A DNA stretch of 64,000 nt from Galaxea fascicularis (taxonomy: Eukaryota; Cnidaria; Anthozoa; Scleractinia; Euphylliidae), in assembly GCA_948470475.1 (NCBI GenBank), contig OX419347.1:9342165-9406164 (forward strand). Direction: 5' to 3'. Below, piece after piece: positions 10,619 to 22,902 of the stretch. The translations under genes and the position numbers were made by a program. Position 1 is the stretch's first letter, and every line of letters begins with the position of its first letter. The notes beneath the pieces were generated by a model. That model had not been told where the DNA came from. It did not search any database and saw nothing but the letters and a program-made list of their open reading frames with translations.

Positions 10619-12103
10619 ATGGAGGGCGGTCAGGAAAGTTCTGGCTCCGTCGGCGAAGTCGCTTTTGAAACAGACACTGAGTTATACCAGCTTGCACTCG
10701 ACGGAACTGATTTGCAATACATTGAGCTAACAGGAGAGCGCTTTATATGGACAAGCGACCTAGATTCCTTGAATAAATTTGTCGAAAGTTGTCTACAACA
10801 GCAAGGAAAGTGGACATCGCCCAGCGGCAATACTAAGCAATTTAAAAGCTGCAACAATAAGCTTGTTATAACTTGGTACAACAAGAAGCAACATACTCTT
10901 GTTTTTCAAGGACAAGAGGGTCCTGTTTTGAAAGAGAAATTGGTTAAATTGATTCAAGACAAACTGGAGACGGAAACGGACTCGCCAGATCGATCAGTAA
11001 GCCATGATGAACCCGGCTTAAACAGACGACAGATGCTGAAGTGGACTCTGTCTTAGAAGACTCTCTATTTGCTGAACTGAATGACATAAAACACAACCTG
11101 ATGGTATTGAAGAAGCAGGTTGAAGAGAATACAAGATCGTTATCAAGAAATCCACAAAAGCAAGAAAATATTACCAATAAAGAGCTTTGGAAACAGAAAG
11201 AGAGGTGTGAAAAACTACAGGCGATATTATGCAACAAATAGATGGAAATAAATGAGCTGAAACTAAAGATTGCAGCCCTTGAGACCCGTGCATCAACTGC
11301 TGAGCAAGAAAACGACTCCCTGAAATTAGCATTAAAGCTTATTATGCAAGAAAAGAGTGAAGGACAATGTCAACATGTCACAGGATAATCAGATCCACGA
11401 GGTAACTGCTCCTCAAGGAATTTCAAAGAGTGCAGCCGAATGTCAATGCCATAAAACAAAATCAGATCGAAAGGGAAAAGAAAACCTAAAAAGAGGCACC
11501 TTTGCACACCAAAACAGATTTCAAGTCCTTGAGAACACACTGGGGACGACAACGGATAAGAACAACGCCGAAGATGGCCATCGTGACGACAATCCCGCTT
11601 GTTTAACTATAATTGCTGGTGACTCAGTACTAAAACACTTAAAGGCTCATAAATTGTCCAACGATAACAACAAAGTCAGAGTGTCCACCTTTCCTGGTTG
11701 CACCACTAAAGATACGCGTGATCATATCAAGCCCATTATAAGGAAAAAACCTGATCAGCTCATCTTTCATGTCGGCACAAACAGCCTTCGGGATAGTGAG
11801 AGTCCAACTGCCTGTTCTGAGGAAATTATCGACCTCATAAGCTGGGCCAAAAGTGCAGCACCAGGGACTGAAGTAGTCTTGTCAAGCTTGACAGCCCGTT
11901 CCGATGATGACCAACTAGCAACCCAAGTAGAGGAAGTAAACTCAAATCTAAAGAAATTTTGCCGCCAAAACAAATGGAAGATGATTGTTCACTCCAACAT
12001 CACTGCCGAACAGCATCTTAACCGTAGTGGTCTTCACCTAAATAAAGTAGGAACCTCTCGACTAGCTCGTAACTACTTAGATTTTCTTAAAAAGAAGGAT
12101 TAG
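10619..12103 (+). pseudogene. LINE ORF1 (nucleic-acid binding / SGNH esterase), frameshifted
   Basis: Frame 10619-11056 (145 codons) opens MEGGQESSGSVGEVAF and has a region of the type FVESCLQQQGKWTSPSGNTK, a compact domain common at the start of coral LINE ORF1s. A shifted frame (11041-11241) is a coiled coil. A third (11357-12103) holds an SGNH/GDSL-like domain: IIAGDSVLKHLK (block I with the nucleophile serine), HVGTNSLRD (block III, GxN) and a C-terminal GLHLNKVG (catalytic histidine block). The esterase is typical of CR1-group ORF1 proteins. Indels near 11040 and 11240-11360 break the frame. Confidence 0.75.
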
Positions 12104-12211
12104 GACATTGCCGTCTGGGAGCCTACTGTACATGTCCTGCAGGACGAGAAGTGTAATGCCACGGCTCAGGGTAAGTCCTTTGTTAATGAGTTTAACTCCT
12201 TCAGCCGAGGC

Positions 12212-15070
12212 TTGGTGATTGCTTCTCTTAACATAACTAGTAGTCTAGTAGCCCACATCGACGAACTTCGAGTTTTCATGTCAACTTCCAAAATTGATAT
12301 ACTTTCCATTAATGAAACTAAATTAGATTTCACTATAGATTTCACTATCGATGATAGTGAACTATATTTACCGGGCTTTGAAATAATAAGGAAAGATCGT
12401 AAGACAAACGGGCGTAACGGAGGTGGAGTTTGCTTCTATGTGCGATCTAATCTAAACGACAAAACTCGTGAAGACTTGAGTACAGAAAATCTTGAATGGC
12501 TAACTTTAGAAATCACCAGGCCTCGGTCAAGACCATTTTTAGTGGCGACCTGGTATAGGCCTCCCGATTCCCCTGTGATCCTTTTTAACGAATTTGAGGA
12601 ACCAGTTGACAAGGTTGACGCGGGAAACGGGGAATTTTTCCTTTTAGGGGATATTAACGTGGATCTAATGGTGGATACGACTTCACCTAACGCCGGTAAA
12701 CTTAAACATATATTTGATATTTATGGATTGGATCAGCTAATCACAGAGCCGACGAGAATTACCCGAAGTTCTCGCTCTTTAATTGATCTTTGTATTACGA
12801 ACACACTAACTAAAGTTGCAAAGTTTGGTGTTCTCCATCTTGCAATTAGCGATCACGCACTAATTTATATGATATATAAGGTCCAGCATGAGCGTGCAGG
12901 CACAGTAACAATTAAAACCCGTCAAATGAAAAATTTCCATAAAGCTAGCTTCCTAAGGGACCTTCAAGAGAAGGCATGGTCAGATGTTGAAACACTAAAC
13001 GATCCAAATGATATGTGGTCAATATGGAAAGATATGCTGATGCAAACCATAGACAAACATGCACCACTAAAAACTAAACGGGCTGGCAACAAAACGTCTA
13101 CATGGATTACTGATCATCTGCGCCATGAAATGCATAGAAGAGATTTCTTAAAAAAAGAAAGCAGTTTTGGACGGTTCCCCATCGGCTTGGGATCAATATA
13201 AACGTGCCCGGACCACACAAACAACGAAATTAAGAAAGCTAAGCGTAAATATTTTACTGATAATTTGGAGTCCAGCAAATCAAATCCTAAAAAAACCTGG
13301 CAGTTAATTAATGATTTGTCTTCGCGACATCCAAATAAAGTAAGGAATATTGCGGAAATTAAGGTTAGGGAGCAAACTATAACTGAATCTTCTGAGATAG
13401 CCGAAGAACTAAATTTCTCAAGCGTTGGTGAGAAACTAGCCTCAGAAATACCGTCATCTAATGTTGAGCCAGGGTCATACTTTGAAGCAACTAAAACAAC
13501 CTTTTCTCTGAAAGATCCACCGGTGAGCGTAGTCCGCAAACTGTTGGCCAAACTAGATGAAAGGAAAGCTACAGGCTTAGATAACATTCCATCTAGACTT
13601 CTTAAAATGGCTGGCGACATAATCGCACTATCGCTCACTCAAATATTTATAAAGTCGATTAACACTGGTATTTTTCCAACTGAGTGGAAACTCGCTAGAG
13701 TAACTCCTATTTTCAAAAAGGGCAAAAGGGACGATCCGAACAACTATCGACCAATATCCATTATTCCGACCGTTGCCAAAATTTTCGAAAAAATTATATA
13801 CGACCAGCTTTGTGATTATCTTAATGATAACAACTTACTAACTCACTGTCAATCTGGATTCCGATCATTGCACTGTACACTCACTGCATTGATTGAAGCT
13901 ACTAATAGTTGGTCGGTCAATATCGACAATGGCCTTGTAAATGGTGTGATTTTCATCGATCTGAAAAAAGCTTTCGACACTATCGACCATACTATCCTTA
14001 TACGAAAGCTTCGGAAATATGGCGTTGACTCGAGTAGTCTCAAATGGTTTGAATCATATCTTTGTGACCGAAAACAAAAATGCAGCACAAATGGCCATTT
14101 ATCAAATACTGCCCCAGTTTCTTGTGGCGTCCCACAAGGTAGCAATCTTGGTCCACTCCTATTCTATATTAATGATCTTCCCAATTGCCTCGCTTCACCC
14201 TCTCCTAGAATTTTCGCCGACGATACCAATATAACCTTCGCTGCCAGTACAATGATTGATCTTGAGAATGCTGTAAACTTAGAACTAAGAAATCTTCAGC
14301 GCTGGCTTGCAACCAATAGGCTAAGCCTTAATATCGCTAAAACTGAATTTATGGTAATTGGGTCAAATCAACGAATACATGCTCTATCGAATAATCAGAT
14401 CGATATTGAGATCGATGGGAAATCGATCAAAAAAGTCGAAGAAGCTAAATCGCTGGGCCTGTTTATTGACGAACACCTTTCATGGACAAAACATATAGAA
14501 GACATTAGTAAGAAGATATCTTCAGCGATAGGAGCACTTAAACTAATAAGGCCATTCATCTCCGAAACTACTGCTCTTCAAATTTACCAAGCGTTGATTT
14601 TGCCCCATTTTGACTATTGCAGCCATGTTTGGGATGAACTTAACGTTACCTTGAGCGACAAACTCCAGAAACTCCAAAATAGGGCTGCTAAGGTCATTAC
14701 CAGGTCGAGTTACGACACTAGTGCCAGTATCCTTCTAAACAGGCTCAACTGGGACAATCTCTCCACACGAAGGAAAAAGCTTAAAGCGACGTTAATGTTT
14801 AAAATAATTAAAGGGCTTCCCCCAGCGTACCTGCAGGATTTATTTAGTATCCGAAGTACACCGTACAACTTAAGAGATTCTGAGATTAAGCTAAACCTGC
14901 CCAAGCCACGCACAAACTATTGCAAGCGTGCCTTGGGCTACAGCGGGGCGCTACTATGGAATAGCCTACCTGTAAACTTAAGAAAATCAGACTCTCTTGG
15001 GTATTTCAAAAGGGAACTTGACAAATTTTACAGCAATTGTCAGTCGGGCTCCCACAGAGAAATCTTGTAA
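12212..15070 (+). pseudogene. LINE ORF2: apurinic-type endonuclease plus reverse transcriptase, frameshifted
   Basis: 12212-13201 is an exonuclease-endonuclease-phosphatase domain: VIASLNITSS, ILSINETKLD (metal-binding Glu), GGVCFYVRSNL, ATWYRPP, LLGDINVDLM and AISDHALIYM (catalytic SDH). 13265-15070 is the reverse transcriptase: [59 protein letters not shown] (catalytic Asp pair), NRLSLNIAKTEFMV and KSLGLFIDEHLSW. Small indels between about 13170 and 13265 separate the two frames, so the polyprotein is broken. The endonuclease also has a 12-bp tandem duplication giving DFTIDFTID. Confidence 0.88.
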
Positions 15071-15150
15071 AACAGTGTTGTTTTTAATTAACTTTTTAAC
15101 TGAAGATTTTACCGTGTTTAAATAAATAAAGTATGTATGTATGTATTTTA

Positions 15151-15750
15151 AAAAAACACAGACTGAGTTACGAACTGCAGTGGATGCATCGCAAGCAATG
15201 TGTTTCCCTTTTGTGGACACCTCAGGACGCTAAGAGAAACGTTTCAGTGACTTGAGACGTTCAGTTTTCGTTTCATGAAGCAGAGCTTTGCTTTTCCCTG
15301 ATGTGATTATTACCTCCAAGTAGTATAGAAGGCGCCCGTTACTCCTTTTTTTGGCGGAGGGTTCTCATTAACATTAGCGAGGAATACATTGACAGCGTGA
15401 ATAGACATTTCGCGTGTACCGTAACGGTGCTTGCACAGACACAAAGAGAGTCGGATGATAACCCACGCGTGTACCATCACCTTAACCCTATGCGTGTACC
15501 TTCATACAATGGCAATAATTGACTTGCCCAAACTTGTCCGTCTTTATTGAACAGGGAGGTGAGCAGAATTATCCTCGTTTCTGTCTAGGTGTCCAGGTAA
15601 AACTGTGTAGGTGCCTTGGTAAATCATTAACATTCAAACTGTCTAGGTAAAATGCCTTCCTGCATAAAATGGAAAATCTTTCACACGTCTATTGAAATTT
15701 AAATTCTTTCATTCGTCGATTGAAATTTCATTTCTTTCATCCCTTTCATC
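15151..15750. other. No feature recognised
   Basis: Non-coding. The phrase GCGTGTACC recurs at about 15412, 15467 and 15483 without forming an array. Confidence 0.3.
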
Positions 15751-15941
15751 CCGTGGGGTGGTGGAGGAGGTTTTGGTGGTGGAAAACACCAGAACTGTGG
15801 TGGATTTTACATTTATATAGGCTTCAACCACCACACCTCCTCCACCACCACCACCACCACCACCGCCACAATTCTATTGTTTCTCCTCCCCCTCCTCCTC
15901 AATTCTATTGTTTTCCACCACCACCTCCTCCAAAGATCCTT
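15751..15941. repeat. CCA/CCT-rich low-complexity tract with inverted partner
   Basis: 15829-15941 is dominated by CCA and CCT triplets. 15755-15781 (GGTGGTGGAGGAGG-type) is an inverted match to 15829-15850, so the tract can fold. The open frame across it (poly-His/Pro) is an artefact of composition. Confidence 0.8.
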
Positions 15942-16038
15942 GCTGCTATTGCAACGGCGAAAACGTTTACCAAAGTGCAGTAGTGAAATGCCCTAGATGT
16001 TTCTGGCATGATGGTTATAAGATTTGTCCTATATGCGC

Positions 16039-16052
16039 ACATCAAATTCCTG
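16039..16052. repeat. Target-site duplication of the L1-type LINE, left copy
   Basis: ACATCAAATTCCTG here is identical to 21374-21387, and the two copies bracket the whole element. A run of T at 16054-16062 directly inside it is the element's poly(A) tail read on the plus strand. Confidence 0.92.
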
Positions 16053-16261
16053 GTTTTTTTTTGTATTTTAATGATATTTATTGATTATCAGTTTTACGTA
16101 CAATTCAGTACACTCGCTTACTACCTTACTACACTCACTTACACACACTTACATACAAGCACACACACACCCCTTCATCATCTTTTTTACATCTAGTTTT
16201 TTACAGACACATACCAAATGACAAAAGTACTAAGATACTAAGATTAAAATTTAAGTAGATA

Positions 16262-16331
16262 TTGTTAATTATTATTATTATTATTATAATTATTATTATT
16301 ATCATTATTATTATTGTTATTATCATCACGC
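16262..16331. repeat. (ATT)n microsatellite
   Basis: ATT/TTA triplets with a few substitutions, lying in the 3' UTR of the minus-strand L1-type LINE. Confidence 0.9.
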
Positions 16332-16344
16332 ACATTTCAATAAC

Positions 16345-19300
16345 TTATTTATCTTCGAAGCCGCACTTACTCCATTTCGAAGAGTGAACTTGCCACTTAT
16401 TTTTCCATTTAGCAATCTTGCATTCTAATTGATAGACTGACTTGATTCTTAGTAATAGAACATTAAAGAGGGGTTTTAAATTATTGGTCCTGCAATAATA
16501 TACGTACTGCTTTGCGATAAGAATAATATGATTAAATAACAAGAAACAATCTTTTCTTTGCCAGTCACCAAATAATATATCCACCGCAGAAAGGGTTTCA
16601 ATGTTGATATCTCTACCGTTACACCAGACTAAAAGTTCTTTCCACAGCGTTGCAGTGAAGTGGCAAGTCACGAGAAGATGTTCGAGGGATTCCTCCATCA
16701 CACCACAAAAGGAACAGGCTGCCGAATCTGTTTTACCTATTTTCTTTAGAAAAGTGTTTGTCACTAGATACCTATTCAGAATCTTATATTGGAATTCTCG
16801 TGTTTTTGTGTCCAAAGCGACTTTGAAGGGCAAACTATAAATTTCCTTCCAATCCAAACAGACATCATCAAAGGTTTCATTATACTTCAATTGAGCTGTC
16901 GGTTGAGCCACAAGCCCAGAAATTAATTCCCAATAGACCCTTTTAGAGGTCACCTCGCTTATCAAGACGTTCTGGTTATCTAAGACTAGTTGAATGTGGT
17001 CCTGAAGGACAAACGAGATTTTGTCTACATAACCATTTGTTTTAAGGGATTTTCGCCACGGTGCAGGGATAGCATCCATTAAGGACATCAGATCAAAGAC
17101 GTCTTTTGGGGAAAAGTCCAACTGACGCAAATTGCCTTGAAAGATAAATTGATTATTTTCTGTGACCAAGTCACCTATTCTGAATAATCCTTTACTAACC
17201 AAGCTTTGATTGAACACAGATTTACCATTGATGCAAATGAATTTGTTGTTCCAGATAACAGTGTTGAATATTTCTTCGTGTGATAGCTCCGGAATGTGGA
17301 TGTGGATGTGGATGAGGATGAGGAGCATTGCGCAAAACACTCAAAACATTCTCTGTAGAACTTTGGAAGATTAATTGGAAGCTTTTTAACATCAAAATTA
17401 CAGCATAGAATGAACTTATTCCCAACTGGTTTCAGATAGTGTAATAAAATAGTTTTCCAGTGACAAGATTCATTTTCCACCAATCTCTTGCAAAACATTA
17501 TTCTTTGAGTTTTGATTATAGATTCCAGGTGCGGGGCTTTCAGCCCCCCATCTTTTGTATCACTAATTAGGGATACACGTTTAACTTTGTCTTTACCTTT
17601 CCATATAAAATAAAAAATGATTCTATTGGCTTCAATTATAACTTCCTTATCTATACAAATTGAACCAGCACGATACATTAGCATTGGGATCACGAAGGTT
17701 TTAACAATCTGAATTCTTCCAATAATTGTCAGGTTCCTCCACCTCCAAAGCTGTAGTTTTGTTTTGATAGCGTCTATTATTCCTTCAAAGTTTAATTTAT
17801 TCCTCAAACGGCGGTTATAAGAGAAATAAACTCCTAATATTTTAACCGCTTCCTTGATCTCAATATTGATAAAACCTTGATCTTGGGCTGGAGTAACGCA
17901 CGTATTTCCCAAGATCAACATTTCTGTTTTGGCCAAATTAATGCTAAGACCTGCGCAATTTCCGAACTTTAAAATGACATCTAAAAAGTATTTGAGAGAT
18001 CTATCGTTCCGCAAGAAAGCAGTTAGATCATCTGCAAAAACCTCAATTTTGATTTCCACTCCATCAACAACAATTCCTTGAATATCATCATTTTCACGTA
18101 TACTAATAGCTAGTACTTCAAGGATAATAATAAACAAATACGGAGAAAGTGGATCTCCTTGTCTCACACCTCTTTGTATCTCAAAAGGTCCAGTAGAGAA
18201 ACCATTATTCAGAACACTGCTTGTAATATTTTGGTAAAAAGTATGTATCCACTGGATGAATGTAGGGCCAAAATTAAAAACAGCTAGTGTACTATACAAA
18301 AATTTCCTATTCACAGAATCAAAAGCTTTCTGGAAGTCCACTGCTAACATCTTACCATTGATTCCATATCTTTCTGTATATTCGAGTATATCATCAATCG
18401 TCCTTACTGCATCGTTAATTGTTCTACCTTTAACGTACGCATGCTGATTTTTAGGTAGGACCGCCTGCAGTCTCATGGCAATAGCCTTAGATCCAATCTT
18501 GACATCTACATTGATCAAAGAAATCGGTCTCCAATTCGAAATTTTCCGTTTATCTTTATCTTTCTTTTCTATTAAAGTTATTATTGCTTGTTTTTGTGAG
18601 TTGGATAATTCACCATGATCAAATGAGTAATTGAGACAATCCACAAGGGGTTCACCGAGACTTTCCCAAAACGCAGTATAAAACTCGACTGTAAGGCCAT
18701 CATTGCCGGGGGATTTATTGTTTTGAAAAGATCGTAGACTGTGAAGACATTCTGTAGGCGTCAGTCTCCCCTCACACCCAATAACATCTTCCCCAGATAA
18801 CTTAGGGAATCCTCGAGACTGTAAGAATGAATTAAAGACATCATCTGACCCTTTTAAATTGTCCCTCTTATAAAGACCAGAATAAAAATCTTCCACTTCC
18901 TTCATAATTCTTTTGGGGTCAGAAGTAAGGAAACCGTCTTTGGTATATGCTTTCCGAATAGAACTCTTGGATTTTTTATGGGTTTCCAGGTTTAAAAAAA
19001 ACTTATTACTTTTTTCTCCTTGCTCGTACCAATTGGCTCTAGAACGTATTATCGCTCCCCTTGCTAAATGCTCATAAAACAATTCATACTCACTTCGAAT
19101 AATTTCCAGTTTTTCTATATTTTCAGGGGAGGGGTGCCTGCTGCAATCGTCCTCACACTGTTTTAACGAGTCTTCTATCGTTTTCAATCTTTGTCTTCTT
19201 GCATTAGCTTTCACTTTACTAAACTTAATCGACACTTGCCTTATTCTCTTGTCATTAACTTCTATGAACTCCTCGCGCCATACTGGCACACTTTCGGTTA

Positions 19301-20092
19301 TAAGCTTACAAAAATCAGGATCATCTAATAAACTCGCATTAAATTTCCAATACTAGATGATGGACCATGCCTTTGTTCTTCTATACTATTAAAATGAAGT
19401 ACGATAGCCGAATGGTCGGAGTTTATGGAGGAAATTATATCTGCACCTTCTACCTCCTCCTGGTACGAGTCACTCAACAGCCAATAATCTAATCTGCGTT
19501 GAATAAAAGGATTCTTCTGTCTCCACGTAAAGCGTTTGCATTCTGGGTTTCTAACACGCCATATATCCACTAAGTCAAAATTTAAACAAATATCTTGAAC
19601 GTGCTTTACAGAATCTTTCTTTGTGGGGTTACCCCCGGAGCAGTCCCAATCAGGATCGAGAGTAACATTGAAATCCCCGCCAAGTATTATTTTTTTCTCA
19701 GCGCTATCAAGAAACTTCTCTATCAGTGTGTCTAGGGCGCTAAAGAATTCACATTGATCTTGAACCTTATTAGGTGCATAAATATTGACAAATAAAAAGT
19801 CCGATCCCTGCACAGTGGCGTCCATCAAAATATAAAGACCTTCGGCAGCTAATACGGACGATTTAAGATTGAATTCTAGATCATCTTTTATTAAAATCAT
19901 CACTCCACAACTGTGATTGGTGCCATGAGAATAAAACATCTTACCTTTAAATTGCGTTTTCCAGATAGCCTCTATCTCTTCTGTGCTATAAGTTTCCTGG
20001 AGAAAAATAATGTCTGCATTTTGCTTGTTCAACCACAGAAACAGAGCCTTCCTCTTTGCAGATGAGCGAATCCCTCGAACATTTAGAGACAA
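16345..20092 (-). pseudogene. L1-type ORF2: endonuclease, reverse transcriptase, zf-RVT; frameshifted
   Basis: 20092-19325 is the endonuclease: MSLNVRGIRSS, IIFLQETYS (catalytic Glu), VNIYAPN, ILGGDFNVTLDP and INSDHSAIVL. A small indel near 19355 breaks the frame. 19289-17175 is the reverse transcriptase: RANWYEQGEKSNKFFLNLE, KSPGNDGLTVEFY, NWRPISLINVDVKI, LAVDFQKAFDSVN, GVRQGDPLSPYLFII and VFADDLTAFLRND (catalytic pair). 17340-16345 is the C-terminal part with CSFCGVMEESLEHLLVTC followed by LWKEL, the zinc-binding zf-RVT motif. The second break coincides with a short GATGTG/GATGAG repeat at about 17297-17325. Domain order places it in the L1/Tx1 lineage. Confidence 0.9.
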
Positions 20093-20367
20093 TAATTTAA
20101 AATCAACGTTATCTTTGCTGAAGGCAAAGCGTCATTCTTATCCAAACTTGTTAAAACGTGCGTGATAAATACACTAGAGTTAACGGTTATACATAAAGAC
20201 AATAAACATGAAAACAATAAATAACAAAACACACCCAAAAACATTAAGAAGAGCCGCAGATATTCTATCTATGTGCTACCCTTGGGATTTAAGGGCCGTA
20301 GTTGCTTCTACCGTATACAAATACGCAATTCTACTCCCGTCATGAAAATAACCGTGTAACAAGGATT

Positions 20368-21276
20368 TTAAGTACTTAAGATACCATTAATATAAAGCTT
20401 ATCAGGTTCTCGCTTATCAAAAAACGCTACTTTGCCTTCCTCTCTTGCTTGTTTCAATTTTGGCCACAGTTTCTTTCTCCTGTCTCGTATTTCTTTCGGA
20501 AAATCAGCATACGCTTTCACATCCGATTCTTCACCCAGATCTCTTACATTCCTAAAGACAAGCTCGCGCTCAGGGAATCTAAGAAAACGTGCGATTATTG
20601 GCCTTGACTGGCCTGCCTTCTTTTTCCCTAGTCTATGAACACGCTGAAACTCTATATTCCTCGCATCCTCTAACTCTAATTCGCTCTCCAGAAACTTGTA
20701 CACCACTTCACATGTATTCTCGCTACCCTGACCTTCTTCGGAGAGACCGAAGAGGCGTAGGTTTTCTCTCCTGCTGTAGACCTCCTGGTAAAGAATTTGG
20801 TCTTCCAAGCCTTTGATCTTGTCCGATGTTTGATTCTCTCTTCTCTTTATTTCCTCGATGTCTTTATTTGTAAACGTCAATCCCGCTTCTATCTCCTGTA
20901 TTGTTTCTTTCATCTTCTTAGCTTTTTCATTGAAAGATACCATATTTGCTTGAATCTTGTTTACCGCGTTCTCCAAGCTGGAAATCTTACCGAGAGTACC
21001 TTCCATCGTTTGTAGTTTCGTCTCCATACGTTCAAGTCTGTCCAGGATTTGTTGGAGCTGTTGACGAATCTTTTCAGTCATCGTCAAGGCTTCCAGAACT
21101 TGATCGTCACTATCATCAAGTGGTCTTCCGTTTGAGCTTATATCGTTCTTAAAGAGCGTTGTACTAAAACTTGAGATAAAGATCCGTTTGTCATCCGGCG
21201 AATTCGTTTCGCTATCTGAGTTAGAACTCTTACTTGTTCTTGTTCGCTTAAGAGTTGTTGTACACGCCTTGGCCAT
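20368..21276 (-). CDS. L1-type ORF1 protein (coiled-coil RNA-binding)
   Basis: This frame is intact, about 302 codons from the methionine of MAKACTTTLKRTRTSK (an upstream in-frame ATG exists at 21342, within a hydrophobic, unlikely leader). It has a serine/charged N-terminus, then long heptads (IRQQLQQILDRLERMETKLQ and on), forming a trimerising coiled coil. An RRM-like part follows: VYSRRENLRLFGLSEEG, IEFQRVHRLGKK and RPIIARFLRFPER, then a C-terminal domain ending DKLYINGIL. This is the usual order of L1 ORF1p, which coats the element RNA. It is the one undamaged ORF of this element. Confidence 0.85.
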   Translation of the reverse strand: MAKACTTTLKRTRTSKSSNSDSETNSPDDKRIFISSFSTTLFKNDISSNGRPLDDSDDQVLEALTMTEKIRQQLQQILDRLERMETKLQTMEGTLGKISSLENAVNKIQANMVSFNEKAKKMKETIQEIEAGLTFTNKDIEEIKRRENQTSDKIKGLEDQILYQEVYSRRENLRLFGLSEEGQGSENTCEVVYKFLESELELEDARNIEFQRVHRLGKKKAGQSRPIIARFLRFPERELVFRNVRDLGEESDVKAYADFPKEIRDRRKKLWPKLKQAREEGKVAFFDKREPDKLYINGILST

Positions 21277-21373
21277 AAAACCAAACAAGAATAATTGACT
21301 TAAAGTTTGAAATTTAGGGAGCAGAATGAATGGCGTCCTCACCCGCTCATGGTTGGTCCCAGTCCCCCAAAAT

Positions 21374-21387
21374 ACATCAAATTCCTG
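21374..21387. repeat. Target-site duplication of the L1-type LINE, right copy
   Basis: Identical to 16039-16052 (ACATCAAATTCCTG); it lies immediately outside the 5' end of the minus-strand element. Confidence 0.92.
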
Positions 21388-22531
21388 TTGATCGTAAACA
21401 TTCTGCGGATGGATTTATTTGGTGCGCTGACTGTCAACGCAGTGAAACTAAAATCGGACAATTACAATTGAACAGACTGAACTTTTTAAAAAGCTAAGAT
21501 CACTGCCCAACTGTGAGGAGCCGAGCTAGGATCAGCAAGGACTTTCCTATTGTGATTCAAACAATTTTTCAACCTTTAATTTCTTGCGGCATAGCCACAG
21601 CCACCATTCAATCAAGTGCAAACGTAAATTTTGAAAATACTACATGATTAGGAGCATCTTTTGCCTCATTACAGTTTAATTACATTTCAAAATAATTGGT
21701 AAATCACTAAATGTCTGGGTTATTATCTCAATATCAGAACCGATATTTGATGGAGTCAACTTTGTATGGCAGAAAGAACAACTTTACGTTCCTTCCAATT
21801 ACTTCAAAATCCAACTGATCAGCATCTGCCTTTTTCAGTAAGGCGAGATCAAATCAATGGGCATCGACTGCGGATGGATATGGCCTTTCGATGTCTTAAA
21901 ATCCATTTTTTTTCAAATTTTGGGATATCTGCTGGAACTGAACAAGTCGGGTCATATATCACTTGGAACAAGACAGCTTGAAAGAAAAAATTTCAAGTGA
22001 ATTACGGATAAGAAATAATTGAATAAGTCGTGAGACAGTATAACAACAAATGGCCGGGGTACCTAGAAAATGTCTTACATTCGATGTAGATTCTTTAGAC
22101 TGGATATTCCGGAAATCGGGCATTGTTACCAGTAATAAAAAGAATTGGAAAAAGAATCCAAAATTTCGCGCTTATGCACCTTACCAACTGCTGACAGTGT
22201 CAGAGGTCCATAAATTAACCGGGATGCAGAATAAGTAATAAGCTATACCCAACACTCTGAATATTTATATCTAGATTTTGCAGTAATCGTTTTGCGAACT
22301 TAAGTAGACAGATGTCAGACCTGCATCTGCAAACAACTTAAAAGTAGGAGTTTTTGAAGGCAAATATGTCTTGCTAAATTCAGTGTCGATCCTCACGGAT
22401 CTTGTATTGAGCTCTTTTTACGGCTCTCGATAACGAATCAACTCCAAATTTTAGTCTTATATTCCACCCTAGATACTGTAAGGGACTTGAGGAAATATAG
22501 ATGATGAACGACTTTCAATAACCTTGCATAC
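21388..22531. other. No gene recognised
   Basis: AT-rich sequence with two short open frames (21766-21981 and 22050-22238) that show no family motif. Confidence 0.3.
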
Positions 22532-22686
22532 CTCTTACTAACCGAGTTCGAGGTCCGTACTGTAAGTTACAGACCGAGTTCTTTCCCGTTTGCTTATGGC
22601 CCAAGCGCGAAGTGCGCGGGCCATAAATCAACGGGAAAAAACGAGGATCCATAACTTACAATACGGACCGAGAAAACGAGGTTACT
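22532..22686. mobile_element. Foldback element with palindromic centre
   Basis: The left arm (TAACCGAGTTCGAGGTCCGT, then ACTGTAAGTTACAGACCGAG and CCCGTTTGCTTATGGCCC) is answered by an inverted right arm ending near 22683. The centre GGCCCAAGCGCGAAGTGCGCGGGCC is itself a palindrome. A second, partial copy lies at 39461-39508 (GGTCCGTAACTTAACTTACG then GACCTCGAATTCGGTTAGTA). Confidence 0.7.
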
Positions 22687-22896
22687 AAGATATCATATCT
22701 CTGACGTTAATCAGGCACACGGGAAAGGAAACTTTCAAATTTAGCGTGCCTTACAGTAAAATACGGCCCGCAAAATTGACCAATCACGGCACGCGTACAA
22801 GGGTTATCCAATTCAGAAGGGGAAATAACGCGTCTAAAATAATCAGTGGATCATAACAGGCACCCAGACCTTGGTAGACAACAGCCCACTTAATGC

Positions 22897-22902
22897 TTTA
22901 TT
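22897..22902 (-). terminator. NDUFA7: Candidate poly(A) signal of NDUFA7
   Basis: AATAAA on the minus strand about 290 bases past the NDUFA7 stop codon. Other A-rich hexamers exist in the interval, so the true cleavage site is inferred. Confidence 0.4.

Larger units (their letters stand above)
10560..15150 (+). mobile_element. CR1/L2-group non-LTR retrotransposon, nearly full length
   Basis: The element has ORF1 (RNA-binding-like segment, coiled coil, SGNH-type esterase), then ORF2 (endonuclease and reverse transcriptase). It ends in a short AT-rich 3' UTR with AATAAATAAA and a (GTAT)n tail at about 15133-15148. A simple-repeat tail instead of a long poly(A), together with an esterase-bearing ORF1, is characteristic of the CR1/L2 group. 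The 5' boundary is not defined; I placed it near 10560, before the first ATG. Frameshifts in both ORFs make the copy inactive. Confidence 0.8.
16053..21373 (-). mobile_element. Full-length L1/Tx1-type LINE (5.3 kb) with 14-bp target-site duplication
   Basis: On the minus strand the element begins GGGGGACTGGGACC, has a short 5' UTR, a coiled-coil ORF1 (20368-21276) and ORF2 (endonuclease, reverse transcriptase, C-terminal zinc knuckle; 20092-16345). An AATAAA lies just before a poly(A) tail. The perfect 14-bp duplication shows complete insertion by target-primed reverse transcription. The 3' UTR contains (CA)-rich and (ATT)n tracts. ORF2 has at least two frameshifts, so the copy is now dead, but the intact duplication implies a moderately young insertion. 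Confidence 0.92.

Noticed and set aside
15720..15983. Histidine/proline-rich open frame
   Set aside because: It is the translation of a CCA/CCT low-complexity tract.
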